From positions 35,129,636-35,193,635 of the forward strand of contig JADWOT020000001.1 in assembly GCA_036345935.2 (NCBI GenBank): a DNA stretch of 64,000 nt, read 5' to 3'. The stretch comes from Taenia hydatigena (taxonomy: Eukaryota > Platyhelminthes > Cestoda > Cyclophyllidea > Taeniidae). The notes beneath the pieces were generated by a model that was given only the letters and a program-made list of their open reading frames with translations, was not told the origin of the DNA and ran no database searches. Positions within the stretch are counted from its first letter, which is position 1. Every line of letters begins with the position of its first letter. Of the stretch, positions 10,031-23,116 are shown piece by piece. The position numbers and the translations under genes were made by a program.

Positions 10031-12690
10031 CAAGAAAACAAGCTAAAACGCAAAGGTGACAATGCCTAAGCTTTCAGCTAGTTGTTAACAGTTGTAAGAG
10101 TGAAGGAGCACAATTTGACATCAGAGAGTGAGCACACAGACCGAATAAGAGCAGCTACATACTCGGCTCTGCTTGCGAGTCATGAACCATAATCTCTTCA
10201 TGGAGTCGCTCAAAAATACAATGTTCATTTTTTCGCATTTGCTTAGTTCATTTAAGGGTGACAGCTAAAGTCTGCCCTCAGGGCACACTTTGTTTTGTTG
10301 TCCTTTTTTCTACCGACAAAATCAGGAACAAGCGATTCACACCCGATTGGGCAAGCACCTATCGCATCAGGAAGGACAGGACAAAGGGGCCAGGAGCGAT
10401 TATTTCTGTGATTCTATTGTGCTCTTTAGCCCTTTTGTGTTCCGACAGTAAGCGTTATTTTTTAATAATCCATTCATAATGCTCCACTATGGCATTTTTG
10501 CCCACTGTCCTAAGCATGCATTGATCCAGCGACCCATCTGCTGGTCTCAGGTCTTTAACCCTCGAAGAAGTTAAAGCAAGATATAAGATGTAGAGCTGAA
10601 CTTTCTGTCCTCTTACGTTCCTCTTTATGTCATGAGTTACTATGTAGGCGTGATGCGGCCCCGTAAATTAAGTAACCTTACAAGCATCGCGACATTTCGA
10701 GCACATTCCCAATCCGCTAGTCATGAGCTCCTTCATAGCTACTGGGCTAGAGAAGCATTAACGCACAAGCAAAGGAGGGCCTCAATCTTCACTTTTGACT
10801 CATAAGTTCTTTTAGGTTAACAAGGGCATACAATAATTTATTTTGCTTTAAGATAAAATAAAACGGTCTTGATTTCATGCCACCATGGAGCAAATCAAGT
10901 GACACAAAGAATGACAGACAATAAAAAGTTAGCGACATTCAGAAAGTGCGCTGATTGAAAGATAGCACAAAGTTTTGATGAGGAACGCATTCACCTTCCA
11001 GTCTAGCGTAAAAAGACACCTCAGAAAATGAGAAACAATTTGAATGAAGTGGTAGAAGCGGGCAGTTTTGTAAGGAGCGGGTCATCGTTCGTTGACCTTG
11101 ACTTCGCGGGTTTATGGGAAGACCCAGGTCAGGAGCGGATTAGTGCATGGATGGACCCAATGAGTGTGTGCCTTAATCCTAGATTCAGTGAAGGTCGGAT
11201 GACTATAAGGTGAATGGAAATTGAATAATCACTAAAAATAGTTCCGAACGGAATTGCTACTTAGAGCCGATCAGAATAAAAAAAGGAATAGATGAGAAGA
11301 CTTCGATTACATTGATGCTGATGCGTGTCAGGAATGGTAGTTACATAAATTCAAGAGAACTGAAAGCACAAAAAGGGCTAAAGAAAGGGATTGGATGGTG
11401 TCAAAAGTGAATGGTAAGTAAAATGAAATTCGTCGTGGTAGATATGCGCGTAGGAACTCTAAATTCATAGAATTAACCGGATGCAACGACTTAACAGTTT
11501 CCCATTCCGCGGCTGAATGATGAATGAGTCGCTAGCCAATGATAAATACCCACTTTGCATTTAATCGTTGAATTTGACGATAGGTTTCAGGTTACTTATA
11601 ACCAGATAGAATCTCATCCCGAGCTGATTGATCGGGGTGATGTCATCACCATCTTTCAATGCGTACACGGAAGCGCATCGCCTCGCATCAAGCCACCACT
11701 CACCTCGATGATAGCAATCGTGCAATCCGACGTGGCTTGTTTAATCCCTGTGACAAATCTGAATGCCATAAACAGCACCGCATCGGCTGTTAGTCTTAGA
11801 CGGACAAAGGCTTTTTGCATGCCTTTAATCCAAAGTCCCTAGTAGAACAGAAATTGGAGTAATGAAGATACTACGAGACATGCCTAGTCTCTACAGTGTA
11901 AAATTTCTCCGCAACCCTAATGGGTCTTCAAATCCCTTTCTATTCTTGTGCTACTGTTGGTATCGTTCAAATTGCCATCATTCATATCCCCTTACACCAA
12001 GGTTTCCAAACGCCACTTTTGTGTTCACCAAATACTCGTGCTTAAGCCACCTCTGCCAGGTGTCAAAATCAAAACTTTGCCAAGATTTTTTCTTGCATAA
12101 CACAGCGAAAATCCACAGAGGCGCCGCATTAAGGATCTTTTTCATAAGAGTCGCTTAAGTTTAATGAATGCACCTACTTTGCCTTTGCTGTTAGGGACAG
12201 CAGCTTCATTTGAGGACTAAATTAAGCCTAGGTGGTTGAGAAGTGAAAGAATTAAGAGGCTGTAGAACTAGGATTGGGTACAACAGAACCTCTGAATTCA
12301 TCACTACTAAATACCTGGTCATGTCTTACTTAGGCGGAAAGGGACTTACTTGATCAGGTGTGAAGCTCTCATTCCTGATTTTCGTCGGTAGTTCAAGAGA
12401 CAAATAAGCAATGCGTGCCTCAAGGATAGTTCATGATAGCGCACTTAATTGCACTGAATGGTGCGGAAGGATGTGGTTCATTATTGCAAGACTGCATAGG
12501 AAGGCGATGGTTCATGACTTGCGCATAGGACCGACCTCGTCGCTCTTTCCCTCAACCTTCGTAGTCCCTCTGTCAAGCCAAATTGTGATCTTGACTAGCC
12601 CATTCTAGCTACTTGCAGTCCATCAGGAGAGTTGACTTATTGCACAAACCTTAGACACAGCCGCCCATGCGCCCTACTTTCATTCCTTAA
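10030..12690. other. No gene recognised
   Basis: Moderately AT-rich sequence. Several open frames of 60-98 codons occur, none with recognisable motifs, splice-bounded structure or repeat-supported conservation. Confidence 0.4.
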
Positions 12691-12890
12691 ACCAGCGCAC
12701 TGGTAGTTGAATGCGATGACTGCCGACACAAAAACTCTAAATACCCGGTTCTGTTTAATCATTTCGTCTGACATTTTTGCCCCTTGAGTGGCTCCACCCA
12801 ATTCGGGTGTGGCGGAGGCTCCTTTGAAGACAAAGTGCGATGAATGGGTGTGAGCATGCTGTCAATTACCGCAAGTCGCCTAGTCACAAA
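12690..12890 (-). repeat. Repeat family K, copy 2
   Basis: Reverse complement of 9815-10030, with perhaps 65-70% identity by eye. In this copy a different frame is open (TPELGGATQG), and the frame of the 9733 reading is interrupted. Confidence 0.5.
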
Positions 12891-13695
12891 TCCTTTGATG
12901 TCTCCGCCTGTTCAAATGCAATACTCGTCATTGTGCTCTGAGTTGTGCCGATCACATTAGGTGAGGTGGTAATGAATCGAAGTAGATGACAAGCTATGGA
13001 GCAAGCAAAGAGAAAAAGACCTCACCAACACATTGGGGACCAGTCCTAAACAGAAACCAAGTCCACCAAGTTCACTTTGTGCGTTTGCCCATTCCTGCGT
13101 CTGGTCAACGAAGTAAATTGCAAAATTCAGCGTTTTACCTTCTCATCTTTTGACACAAACAAAGTTATCCTAAATTTTACTTGTTGTTCCTGTATATAAT
13201 ATTTTATTGTTAGTCTTGGAGCACTTTTGGGGTGGTTACTCCGCTCGACCATTTGGTCTGCACTTAAAAGTGAAGTTCAAGCAAAATGCTTGACTAGGTG
13301 ATTTTTTTCTAGTTCTCTGTTTTCGTGTTCAATACACTCTTCACAGCGCAAATCTTTCTTTGACCTTCGCTAGTGAAAAGAGCAGAAGTCAAAAAGACTA
13401 AAATTCAGACCAGGCGAAACTTAGAGCCCAAAAAACTGGCATGATTTTAATGTATAAATATTTAATTATAAAGGAACCGTCCAGAACCCATGTATAAAAA
13501 GTATTTTCATAGTAAATGGCTTAGTGCGATTGCATTTAATTTCGATTTCTGCATTTATTATCATTATCATGAATATGCCGAATGGAAGAATCACTTCGCT
13601 CATGAGCGTGCGATATCGCAGCTGGCTGCTCTTATGATGCGGTAGTTAGAAGAAGAGAGGAGCACTAGAACGACAAAAGAGGGCAATCTCGTAAG
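12890..13695. other. No gene recognised
   Basis: AT-rich sequence, especially 13180-13560. No coding or repeat signal was seen. Confidence 0.4.
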
Positions 13696-13865
13696 CCCGG
13701 TGGAGGAAGGAGGCATGTCTGAGAAGGCAAGAGTTTTGAGTGTAACTTCCTTATACTCATTGCAATGCCGTCTGCGGATTGTAGACTAGAGGGAAGACGA
13801 CTGTGATCTGCATCAAAGCTGCCAGCTGCATCCACCTCAGGTGATGTCCTCGTGGCATTGCCACA
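13696..13865 (-). repeat. Repeat family F, copy 1
   Basis: About 170 bases, roughly 88-90% identical to 14955-15125 in the same orientation. On the minus strand both copies translate similarly (ATRTSPEVD against ATRTSPGVD, then DHSRLPSSLQSAD against DHSHLPSSLQSAD). It is probably part of an old exon. Function unknown. Confidence 0.6.
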
Positions 13866-13869
13866 TCAA

Positions 13870-14420
13870 GTACTAATTTTCATTATCCATTTTGAAGCTC
13901 TTCGTTTAAAAGAGAATGGGATAAGCAGTGGTGCTTTATGTGGGTAAGTAAGTACGTGTGGGGAAGCGATGGTCGCCCATAGGAGGTGGTCGGGATTGGT
14001 CGAATAAGTAATAGAAGGAAACAGTAAATGTACTTGTAATCTACTAGAATTACCGACATGCACTGCGGCTGTCTCCTCTCAAGTTCACTTCACTTCTTAG
14101 CATCGAACCATCGCCCACCTGTCCCACTAGTCAAATGCTCTCACATTCAATCACTTCATATTTTGCATAGAGTCGTCGGATTGACATATGTGACAAGCCA
14201 TACAAAGGTGACTGCACAGCCAGTATGCTGGCATAGACACCAGCATTTTCTCAACCCACTTCAGAAACCTCTCCACGATTCTACCGCGTCGATTACTCCC
14301 CCTTAGGTAAGTAATTGTTAAGGCACTGTCCGCACGAAACTGCTCTGATCATATTATTTGGAGCAGCCGACCTCTCAGCAATCCGGCTACTCATAGTCAC
14401 TCCAGCACTAAGTTAATTCT
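13870..14420 (-). repeat. Repeat family D copy
   Basis: Direct copy of 1985-2520 at about 75-80% identity and inverted relative to 57350-57900. Minus-strand reading gives VIECESI*LV then DGSMLRSEVNLRGD, so the conserved phrase carries a stop here. Confidence 0.6.
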
Positions 14421-14955
14421 CATGCTCTTCTTAGTAAATTCTGTAGGGCTGGTTTAAGTAGCAAAATAACAAGCAAATGCAATGTTGCACTGCCTTTATA
14501 ATCCGTTTTGCGGTTGACTACATTGTTCGATTCCGACCCTTCCTTCGGTCGTAGCTACTTATCACTTTTTGGTAAAACCACAAAACAAACAGGTTTGAGT
14601 GGACAAATGAATGCGGTCTAAATGTGCCTGCTTGTACAATATGAATTAAACAAAGCATATTATCATGCCTTTAGCGTCACTCTCATCTGTATAAGACTGT
14701 TATGGCTGGTAACATTCCACATTGCAGAGCGTTCCGTGTCTTCTTTTACTGCAGTTCTCCAAGGTTGTTTGTTCACTTCTTTTTTTATTTGCTTTCATCA
14801 TTTAGCGATTTTGATGTGGACGCACTCTATAAGTGTCAGAATCCATAGCAGAGCCAAGACCGATGCACGAAACAAACGAGCGCTTAAGTAGCACATGCAC
14901 CAATCGTAAATTCAGATCCGCCATGTAGATCAGCCTCAATGTGCAATCTTGAAAG
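14420..14955. other. No gene recognised between D and F copies
   Basis: An 89-codon plus-strand frame (14622-14891) is rich in hydrophobic residues but has no repeat or motif support. Confidence 0.35.
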
Positions 14956-15125
14956 CCTGGTGGAGAAAGGAGGCATGTCTGAGAAGGCAAGAGTTTTGAG
15001 TGTAACTCCCATACTCATTGTAATGACGTCTGCGGATTGGAGGCTAGAGGGAAGATGACTGTGATCTACATCAAAGCTACCATCTACATCCACCCCTGGT
15101 GATGTCCTTGTGGCAGTTCCAGCTT
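14955..15125 (-). repeat. Repeat family F, copy 2
   Basis: See the copy at 13696-13865. In this copy the minus-strand frame stays open across the whole block and continues as VTLKTLAFSDMPP. Confidence 0.6.
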
Positions 15126-15359
15126 TATGGTGTCCACGATTAGAAATTAGCACCACCGACTGCTTTGATGTGGGAGTGTGTTTGCGTGGTCAAGACCTCT
15201 CCGACCGCCTAACCAGTGTACAAAGGAGTCTGAATGAGTTCCTAAGTGGTTGACAGCTGGCCAGAGGAGACGGTCCAATTGTGAGCCACAGTATCTAAGA
15301 GCCTTTAGCGTCGCGAGATGATGTGCGATGGCACCGATCTCTGACGTGTTTAAATATGT

Positions 15360-16700
15360 GAGCGCCGAATTAGATTTGTTTCGGTTTTAGGTTATTACTA
15401 CATTCTAAGCACCGTTCGAAACACTAGAAGCGCCCTCGTATTGCCAAACCACTTAGTTACTTGTTATTTTCCTTCGCGGTGGAAGCAGACCCGTATGGTC
15501 AAACATATTAGCTTTTAAGTATTAAATGTTTTGCAATAGAATTTAACCAATCTTAATTCCACCCTGTAGTAAATCTGGCCGATTTTCAAAATTAGTGATT
15601 ATTGTCACTTGCGATGGGTAATTATTCCTTTGTGTCACATATACGTGTCGCAGGCCTTTATTAGATAAGGACCACCGGTCGTATTAGGACCTGCCGCAGA
15701 GGCATTAATTGCGATCAACATAAGCGACTAAGGACGTGGTCGGTTTATTAGGCTGACAGCAGTTACCCGAATCCAATCTGTGGTTCGGTGGTTGTGGATT
15801 GGTTGCTGAGAAGCACAACTACACATTCGAGTTCGCGATCACTTGCATCTTTGCTGATTTTAGTTCCGCTCTCATTGCGCGTCCAGAAGACGAGTCCAAT
15901 AAATGTTCATCTCATCAGCGCCTCAAAGGAGACGGTCATAAATTTTACATCGGCTGGAATGTGAATGAAATAATCGCGGCTGGGTGGAAGTCGCACTGCA
16001 GTTTACTTTTTACCTTAACATATTCTCGAATAAATAAAAACAAGGCTTATTGATACCATGTAAAAAGAGGTTGTTAGATGCATCTGTTGCGCATCCGTGG
16101 ATTTTACGGGTGGAAGGAACAGTGATTGAATGCTCACGTGAGCGAGGAGGTACGCAAATCAAGGGACGCTATTAGGCGAACTGATAAAATTTCAGCCTTA
16201 GAAGTAAAGGACTCAGTCTATGCCGTAAAGTTCATCCATATTTTGGAGCCTGAGCCTCAATTGCCTCAATCAAAGTGCGATGGGCGACACATCCCTAGTC
16301 TGTCCTCTACACTCCACTATTGCAGCCGACCTTCACAATGCCCATCAATCTGTCGATCCAACAATTCCTGTCAACCTCTAGTCTTTCTGTTAGGTCAGTT
16401 AGATCAAAGTGCTTTGTTAAAAAACGAGCTTGTAGGTGGAGGAAGTAGACTACACCACTGAGGCATGGAAGGCATCTGAGGCCAGTAGGATCCCACTGAG
16501 TAGTGATGCTCTACGTGGAGAATAGAACCCAATTTTCAACCTTTTATATCACTACCTTTTACACACTACTAGCATCACGTCATGCCTGATTGCTTCCCTC
16601 GAGGTCGCAGGCCACACATTTGTGACATGTGGGATTTATCAGCTTGTGGTAGCAGGCAATGGTGCTGCAATGCTCATAAGTGTCATGCAAGGCATAGTCA
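15360..16700 (+). repeat. Direct duplication T, unit 1
   Basis: About 1.3 kb, homologous in order and orientation to 17360-18745. Clear anchors are 'gattttcaaaatta', 'gcgatcacttgc', 'aatttcagcc(t/c)tagaagt', 'gatcaaag' and 'ggatttatcagcttgt'. Identity looks like 65-70%, so the duplication is old. Unit 1 has a partly open frame (15799-16053) that is broken in unit 2. Confidence 0.6.
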
Positions 16701-17360
16701 AATGAGCGTGGCGGATGCATGCTGGAGATCGCTAGTGACTCTATGTTGTTGTGGTGATTTAGATTAGAAGGCGTAGGAAAGAAAGAAAGAAATATATTTG
16801 GGAATGCAAAAGCGTCTGTCGGCAGAATGAAACGTGACATACAATGAGGGATAGTCGAAGTTGGCACCTGTTGGTCGCAGTCTTGCGAATGCACCTCCAC
16901 TTTCAATCCGCCTTCATTCCCACGCAACAAGCCGATGTCAGTCAGCACAGAGTTGGGTCACTAAAACCAGCACAAGCAGAAGTGAGCCTGCAGAGACGTA
17001 TGCGCACATTAGTAACGGTGTTAGCCACGTCGCAATCCACCTTGAGGCGACCCAATCCTGAACGGGTCCAAGAGAGACATGGACATTCACCAGACACATT
17101 CACCGAATAGTGCGCCCCTAATGCATGTCTTCCCATAAAAATTCAATTGCGGGGTGGCAGAGTGCCTCTATCATAGTCCCTGGTCGTGGTGACTGTGGTG
17201 CATCTAGAGACTGAGGACGTGGAGCACGGAGATCCATGGACGGCGAAAATGATTAAAGACACCAAACTGTAGCGACTGATTTATCTTGCCTTCTGAGTGG
17301 TCGCCGGTGGTTCGCATCATTAAAGAAGAGATTTGCAAGATCTTAATCTCCAATCTGTAA
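16700..17360. other. Spacer between T units; no gene recognised
   Basis: Contains a short GAAA tract near 16787. Overlapping open frames on both strands lack conserved features. Confidence 0.35.
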
Positions 17361-18745
17361 AAAAGCTACAGGCCACTGTTTTTTAGCTTTGCAGATTTGA
17401 AGACACCCAGAAACACCTTCGGTATGTCAGAACCATTTAGTTATTTGTGTTTCATTTTGCGCCTAAGAAAAATCCGCATTTGCAGGCAATAATAAAATAA
17501 GCTAATATTTGTTGTTTCTTGATGACCATGTTTGATTTTCAAAATTATTGCTTGTGGCTACTTAAAACGGATAATTGCTCCCTCGCGTCACATATGTGTG
17601 ACACTTGTCGTTTATTAGGCAATGACGACCATTCGTGCTAACTCGTGCTACAAAGACTTTGATAAAGATCAATACAAGCAGACAAAGATAAAGCGTTTTT
17701 TGGAATGACATCAGTTAATCTAATGCATACCACGGTTTGGCGACACTAAATTGGCCGTTGGGCGGCACACCTCTGTATTCGAATGTGCGATCACTTGCTC
17801 GTATGCTGATTTCCCATGAGCCTTAGTGGCACGACAAGAGGACGAGATCAGTAGGCACTTATCTCTTCCGCTCCTCAAAAAAACAGATCATGAAATTCGC
17901 AGGGCTCTGCCGAGAGGATGGTTGAAACAACTGGCCTGGACGAGAAGGATGGGTGGTCGAGCCACCGCCTATTTTCCGCATCAGCACGACTTTAATTGAT
18001 TAAAAGCAAGGCTGTTGTAAAAATGCCTATCAAACCTTTTTAGCACTTCTGTTGCTCACTAATGGGCATTACTATTGATTGATGGAGTGATTAAATGGCC
18101 ACGAGCGTGAGATGGCCTGCGAATTAGAGATCGCGGTGAAGCGAACTAATGAAATTTCAGCCCTAGAAGTTAAGAACTCAGTCAACGCTGTAAAGCTAAT
18201 CTAAAATCTTAAAGCTAAAACTATTCCATAGTTACCCAAAGATCTCAACAAAGTGAGGGTGGCTGGACATCCGGAGAATGTCTTCCTAGCGCCACTAGCT
18301 AAGCCGAACTCCCAAATGTCCGTCAATCTGCCAATTTAATGATTTCAGTCAGCCTCTAACGTTCGACACGAATCCGGGTTCATTCGTCAACTTGGCTTAT
18401 CTTCTCGTCCTTACTTAGGTCATTGCGATCAAAGGGCTAAGCTAAGAACGAGGTGGTGAGTGGAAGAAATTGACCACTCTTTGAGGTATGCGAGGTATAT
18501 ATAGGGCCGAAAGGATCCCTCTGAGTGGTGGTAGTCTTTGTGGAGATAAGGACTGAGTTTCCCACTTTTCATGTCAAGCTTTGATGAATTTGCCTTTAAT
18601 GCAATCCATAATTGGCGTGTACTCTACCAACATCAGTTGATCGCACACGTTACACATGTGCGTCACGGAGGATTTATCAGCTTGTAATAGCTGCCAATGA
18701 TCCTGCGAAGCTTATGGGCATTGTGCAAAGCTCTGCTCTTCCTGT
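17360..18745 (+). repeat. Direct duplication T, unit 2
   Basis: Second copy of 15360-16700. It contains several frame breaks relative to unit 1, so neither unit is a functional gene in the frames I can follow. Confidence 0.6.
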
Positions 18746-18989
18746 CTATTCGCTAGTGTGTAAAGGGAAAAATTATGACAACGGCCATGGCACTTTTGAC
18801 GCTACAATGTCTGCTAGGCATTCGATCAGCTTATCAGACAAATGTACTAGCTTGAGTAGGTAGATTGTGGTTCCTTTATTCGAACCTTTCCTCCAACCGA
18901 TCCACTGCAAAGTGTCACAGATTCCTCGCTATTCTTCTACTTGACTTTTATTTTTTTCTCAACGAGTAAAACGAAAGCAGGTAGCGAGC

Positions 18990-19150
18990 ACTTTGTGCTA
19001 GTGATGTAATGAACGAGACTGAGTGATAAGGATCATGCTCGTTCAAAGAGTGCTTCACTCTCCCAAAGGAAGATAGCGACGGTCCAGTAGCAAAAAGCGT
19101 GTTTTTTTAACGCCTTTCGCATAACATTGAGGACTACTTAGTAAAGCGCA
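18990..19150 (+). repeat. Repeat family B fragment
   Basis: Recognised by 'gtagcgagcact' at the start and 'aacattgaggactactta' near the end, both present in better-preserved B copies. Confidence 0.45.
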
Positions 19151-20515
19151 TAGATATAGCAACTTAGCAGTTAGGATGACGTAGCAGAGGAAACTTCAGC
19201 ACTAGCTGGTTGGTCCGGTTTGCCCGTTAGCCAGCAAGTGAGCCGTTAGGTAGTTGGTATACCAGCGAACTCCACAGTAAGTGAGATGAGGCTTCCAGGC
19301 ATTTACGCTTAGAATGCTCTAGTGATTTTACGCTGTCCTGCACGCACGTGAGGCTCAAGTCATTGTCTTTGGTGTTGTACGAGCTGTTGAGTAACTGAGC
19401 GGTTAAATCATCCACTTGACCAACCAATCACTTAACGGTACACCAACTTCAATGAGCTTATCCCTTGGCATGGTGAGGGGCCCGCAGCTATGCTACACTG
19501 CCTGCGTTCTCTGGAGTGCGTAAACAGACCAGCACTTCTATTGGTTAGCAGCGCCCAAAACGGCCCAGTAGTTTAAAATGACCATTCTGATCAGAAAAGA
19601 CAAGTAAATTAACGTAGAAAGCAACGACCACCTTTGCAAAATACCTAAAGTATCCACTACTTAAGAGGTATTCCTTATTTCTTTTCACTTATCCAGTTAG
19701 CATCGCATCAAAAGGGGTTTTTCTAATTTACTTTCATCACTCAAGTTCCCACCGCTATGCAGTCTGACTTTCACCTATCCAACTCAGTTCCTCTTAAGCT
19801 GCTCAGTTTCCATCATTGCCGATTTCCTATTTCCACACCGCCAACTCCACCAATGTAGTCTTCACCCCCCAACCATTCAAGTTTCCAGATCTTCGGTTCA
19901 CTAACCCACTCCCTTTCTCATTCTCACCTCAATCAGCGCCTTTTAGATGGGACTTGAAATCCATCAACATTCCTTCCTTTGCTTGCACATGTACCAGAAA
20001 GAACAAGAAGACAAAGGTAGCATGGAGAAGCTAAGTGCATAACTGCTTGAAGAAACAACTAAACAACGAGCAACCAACGAAGTAGACAAGTGACCTAACA
20101 AATGCATGGGCAAGTAGGAAGGCAACCACCTCACCATTCGCACTATTCCAATGCTTCACAAGACACGTAGTAGAGGTAAGGGAATCCTGCTGATGGCTAG
20201 TTGTGAGGCGAAAGGAGGCTGCATGTCGTCGAAGGGTATTTTGCAGACCATCGCCACACTGTTCTTAGCCATCCCCTGATCACCCACCACCTGACATGAG
20301 GAATGAGTCAGTGAATAGCGCACTGCGTATCCATCGCACCTCTAGACGTGGCCGTCACTAGGGTAGACAACGAAATCGACCTTTGACGGCAGTGCTGCCT
20401 CTCAACCATTTGGTTGATATTTGCCAGACCACAACTACAAATGTCTCATACTAGACGAAAGAAATGCCACAACAAGCACAGTCGATTCAACGTCTGCCAC
20501 AAAGGAGATCTTATC
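19150..20515. other. No gene recognised
   Basis: Pyrimidine-rich around 19750-20000. No conserved frame was seen. Confidence 0.35.
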
Positions 20516-21045
20516 TGGAAACCTATTTAACCAAACAACCACAATCTTGGTCAGGGTGAGTCCAAAACGCCAACTTCTTATAAGCACATGAACAGAAAAG
20601 TGTAGCAGCTAATAACTTACACCAGACGCAGACCATCTCGGAAGTCCACGGCGAGATTGGTGACGGTGAATTCAAACTTATCGAGAGGTTTTTAAACACT
20701 GCAGAGAGATGCGCATGAGAAGGCTAAACTGCGAACCAAGTTTGTCTCCCGTGAGAAATAGACGCAACCGAGACTTCGGCACACTTCCACTCAAGACTAC
20801 AATGTGCGTAGCTGCCACCTGCTGACATTGGGTCCGACTAGAGTAATGCGCAGACCCAAGATCGTGCGAGTAAACGACATTCAAGGCGCCAATGACTGCG
20901 AAATATTCAGTATCTCGAGATGGTGTACGTATGCACATGCCACTTAGTAGATGATGTTCGGAAGTGGACAAGTGAAGCGCCTCTCATTCACCTGCGTGTG
21001 GACGTTTGAGCCAGCAGTGCTAATGCATCTAATGTTGCATTGTGG
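20515..21045 (+). repeat. Inverted repeat P1, left arm
   Basis: Pairs with 22375-22910. Across 20642-20986 the arms differ at only 2 positions. The outer (20515-20641) and inner (20987-21045) parts are only about 78-82% identical. An open frame of about 97 codons runs on the minus strand (20678-20971) and also in the other arm. Because the arms are almost identical there, that openness is not independent evidence of coding. Confidence 0.85.
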
Positions 21046-22374
21046 AAGCATGCATCATCATCCATCAGAACCAGTTAGAGGAATGCATCTACTTTGCACT
21101 CCTGTGAATGACTACGTGGATGATGCACAACTAGCCTTCTGTACAAATAGCACTAGAGATCCGTGTGGTTCCAGCAAAACACACAAGAACGGCATTCTTT
21201 GCAGAATGGCTGTAAACATGCAATAAGTGATCGAAGTTTAGGACAACACAGCACTGACAGTCGCCATTCCTCCACAGGTTTTTGATAAACTCTGCAGTAC
21301 CCAATGGCGGCGTGGTGTCTCTACCCCACTCCCCAATATCCAACACATCCTGCATATGCAAAAGGGGGGAAGGAAGGAAGGAAGGCGCCCTTACTGGTTT
21401 CAACAGCACCAATAGTTGTGTATTACCAATTGTGGTAGCAATTGGTAAAAACTAAAGTATTCACATTCCCATAAAGAGCAGAAGCAGCAACGGCGTTGTT
21501 GGCAGGAGGGCAAGGCAGAGCAGGGGGGAAGGGAACAAGTTCTCGTGTGGTTTTCTGCACAGACAGAAGGGCACCTCCAACCACCTCTTCCAAAAATCCT
21601 GTCCTCGACAACATTGGGCAGAGCATGGGCTGGCGGGTGAGTTAGTCGGTGGGTGAGTGAGTCGGTAAACAGCGCCTCGAGACTGCTTATTGAAGCCATA
21701 GGTCGTTGAGGAAGGATCAATCGCCGGCACTACCGCCACCACCATTACCACCAGTGACACCACCGGCCGATACGGACTTAAAATTGGTTCCAGCATTTAC
21801 CTCAATGTGTCCACCGGACCACGCCGTGACACATTCATGCCGATTGGCTCGCTACAAGTGCAAAAAACGCCATTTCCATCACTTCAAACACATCACTACT
21901 TTCCCATCCTCTTCCACATCTGTCCAACACCCAAAAGGGATGCTCATTCCAACCAAATGTATGTCCATACCACTACCCTTTGTAAGTGCACACAAACGAG
22001 CACAAAATATTACTTCATGACTGACCTTTGTACTCTACTACCTCCGCACAATTCTAATCACATTTTCTACAAGAAATCCAATTCAGGAAATCGAGGCTAA
22101 AGCACTACTTAAGCACTGGCGGTAACCAGAGCCACCTTCGTCACACACTCTGGTGGAGCTAAATCAGACGCTTTCACATTTCTGCTAGATAATTTGTTTC
22201 CTTCACTGCTATAGTCACAATTTCTTCGAATGTATCAGACCAGCCCCTGAAATAGTCTTCATCAACGACTACGAGATATGCACATTTCAAAGCATCGTCC
22301 CTTACTACTGCGAAGGACCGATTCAATCGCTCTGAAGTATAGGCAACAGTCTTTCAAAAGTGTCCACCAACGTG
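21046..22374. other. Spacer of inverted repeat P1; no gene recognised
   Basis: About 1.3 kb, with a GGAA tract at 21369-21385 and a C-rich stretch near 21720-21800. Overlapping frames exist on the minus strand at 21131-21796 but carry no recognisable motif. Confidence 0.4.
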
Positions 22375-22910
22375 TGCTTCCACAGTGCAGTATTCAATGC
22401 ATTAGCACCGTTGGCTCAAACACCCACACGCAGATGAGTGAGAGGCGCTTCACTTGTCCACTTCCGAACATCATCTACTAAGTGGCATGTGCATACGTAC
22501 ACCATCTCGAGATACTGAATATTTCGCAGTCATTGGCGCCTTGAATGTCGTTTACTCGCACGATCTTGGGTCTGCGCATTACTCTAGTCGGACCCAATGT
22601 CAGCAGGTGGCAGCTACGCACATTGTAGTCTTGAGTGGAAGTGTGCCGAAGTCTCGGTTGCGTCTATTTCTCGCGGGAGACAAACTTTGTTCGCAGTTTA
22701 GCCTTCTCATGCGCATCTCTCTGCAGTGTTTAAAAACCTCTCGATAAGTTTGAATTCACCGTCACCAATCTCGCCGTGGACTTACGATACGACCTCCGTA
22801 TAGTGTAAGTCATAAGCTGCACCTTTCTGCTCATGTACTTATAAGAAGTTGGCGTTCTGGGCTTACCTTGAGCAAGAATGTGGTTGTTTGGTGAAGTGGG
22901 TTTCCAGATT
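22375..22910 (-). repeat. Inverted repeat P1, right arm
   Basis: Reverse complement of the left arm. The near-identical tract is at about 22439-22783. Confidence 0.85.
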
Positions 22911-23116
22911 ATTATTTTAAAGTAAATCATCGGCCCTTGTTGCCATTCCCTGTGAGGTACTGCCGTCCAACATTGTCATGTCCTCTGATTGTGTGAGTGA
23001 AGTGGAGTGCTTTTTCTCCCTTGTCCTATGTCTTTAATCTACTGCGCTTTCCCGACCGCCAGTGAGATCGAAGGTGGGACTCCTTTTGTAGCGTCATCAA
23101 CCGCATTATTGTGGAA

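Noticed and set aside
14520..14560. tRNA T-arm-like 'gttcgattccgac'
   Set aside because: No acceptor stem, D-arm or anticodon arm can be folded around it.
16580..16948. 122-codon minus-strand frame with several Cys and His
   Set aside because: It lies partly in duplication T, where the partner unit does not keep the frame, and no zinc-finger spacing is present.
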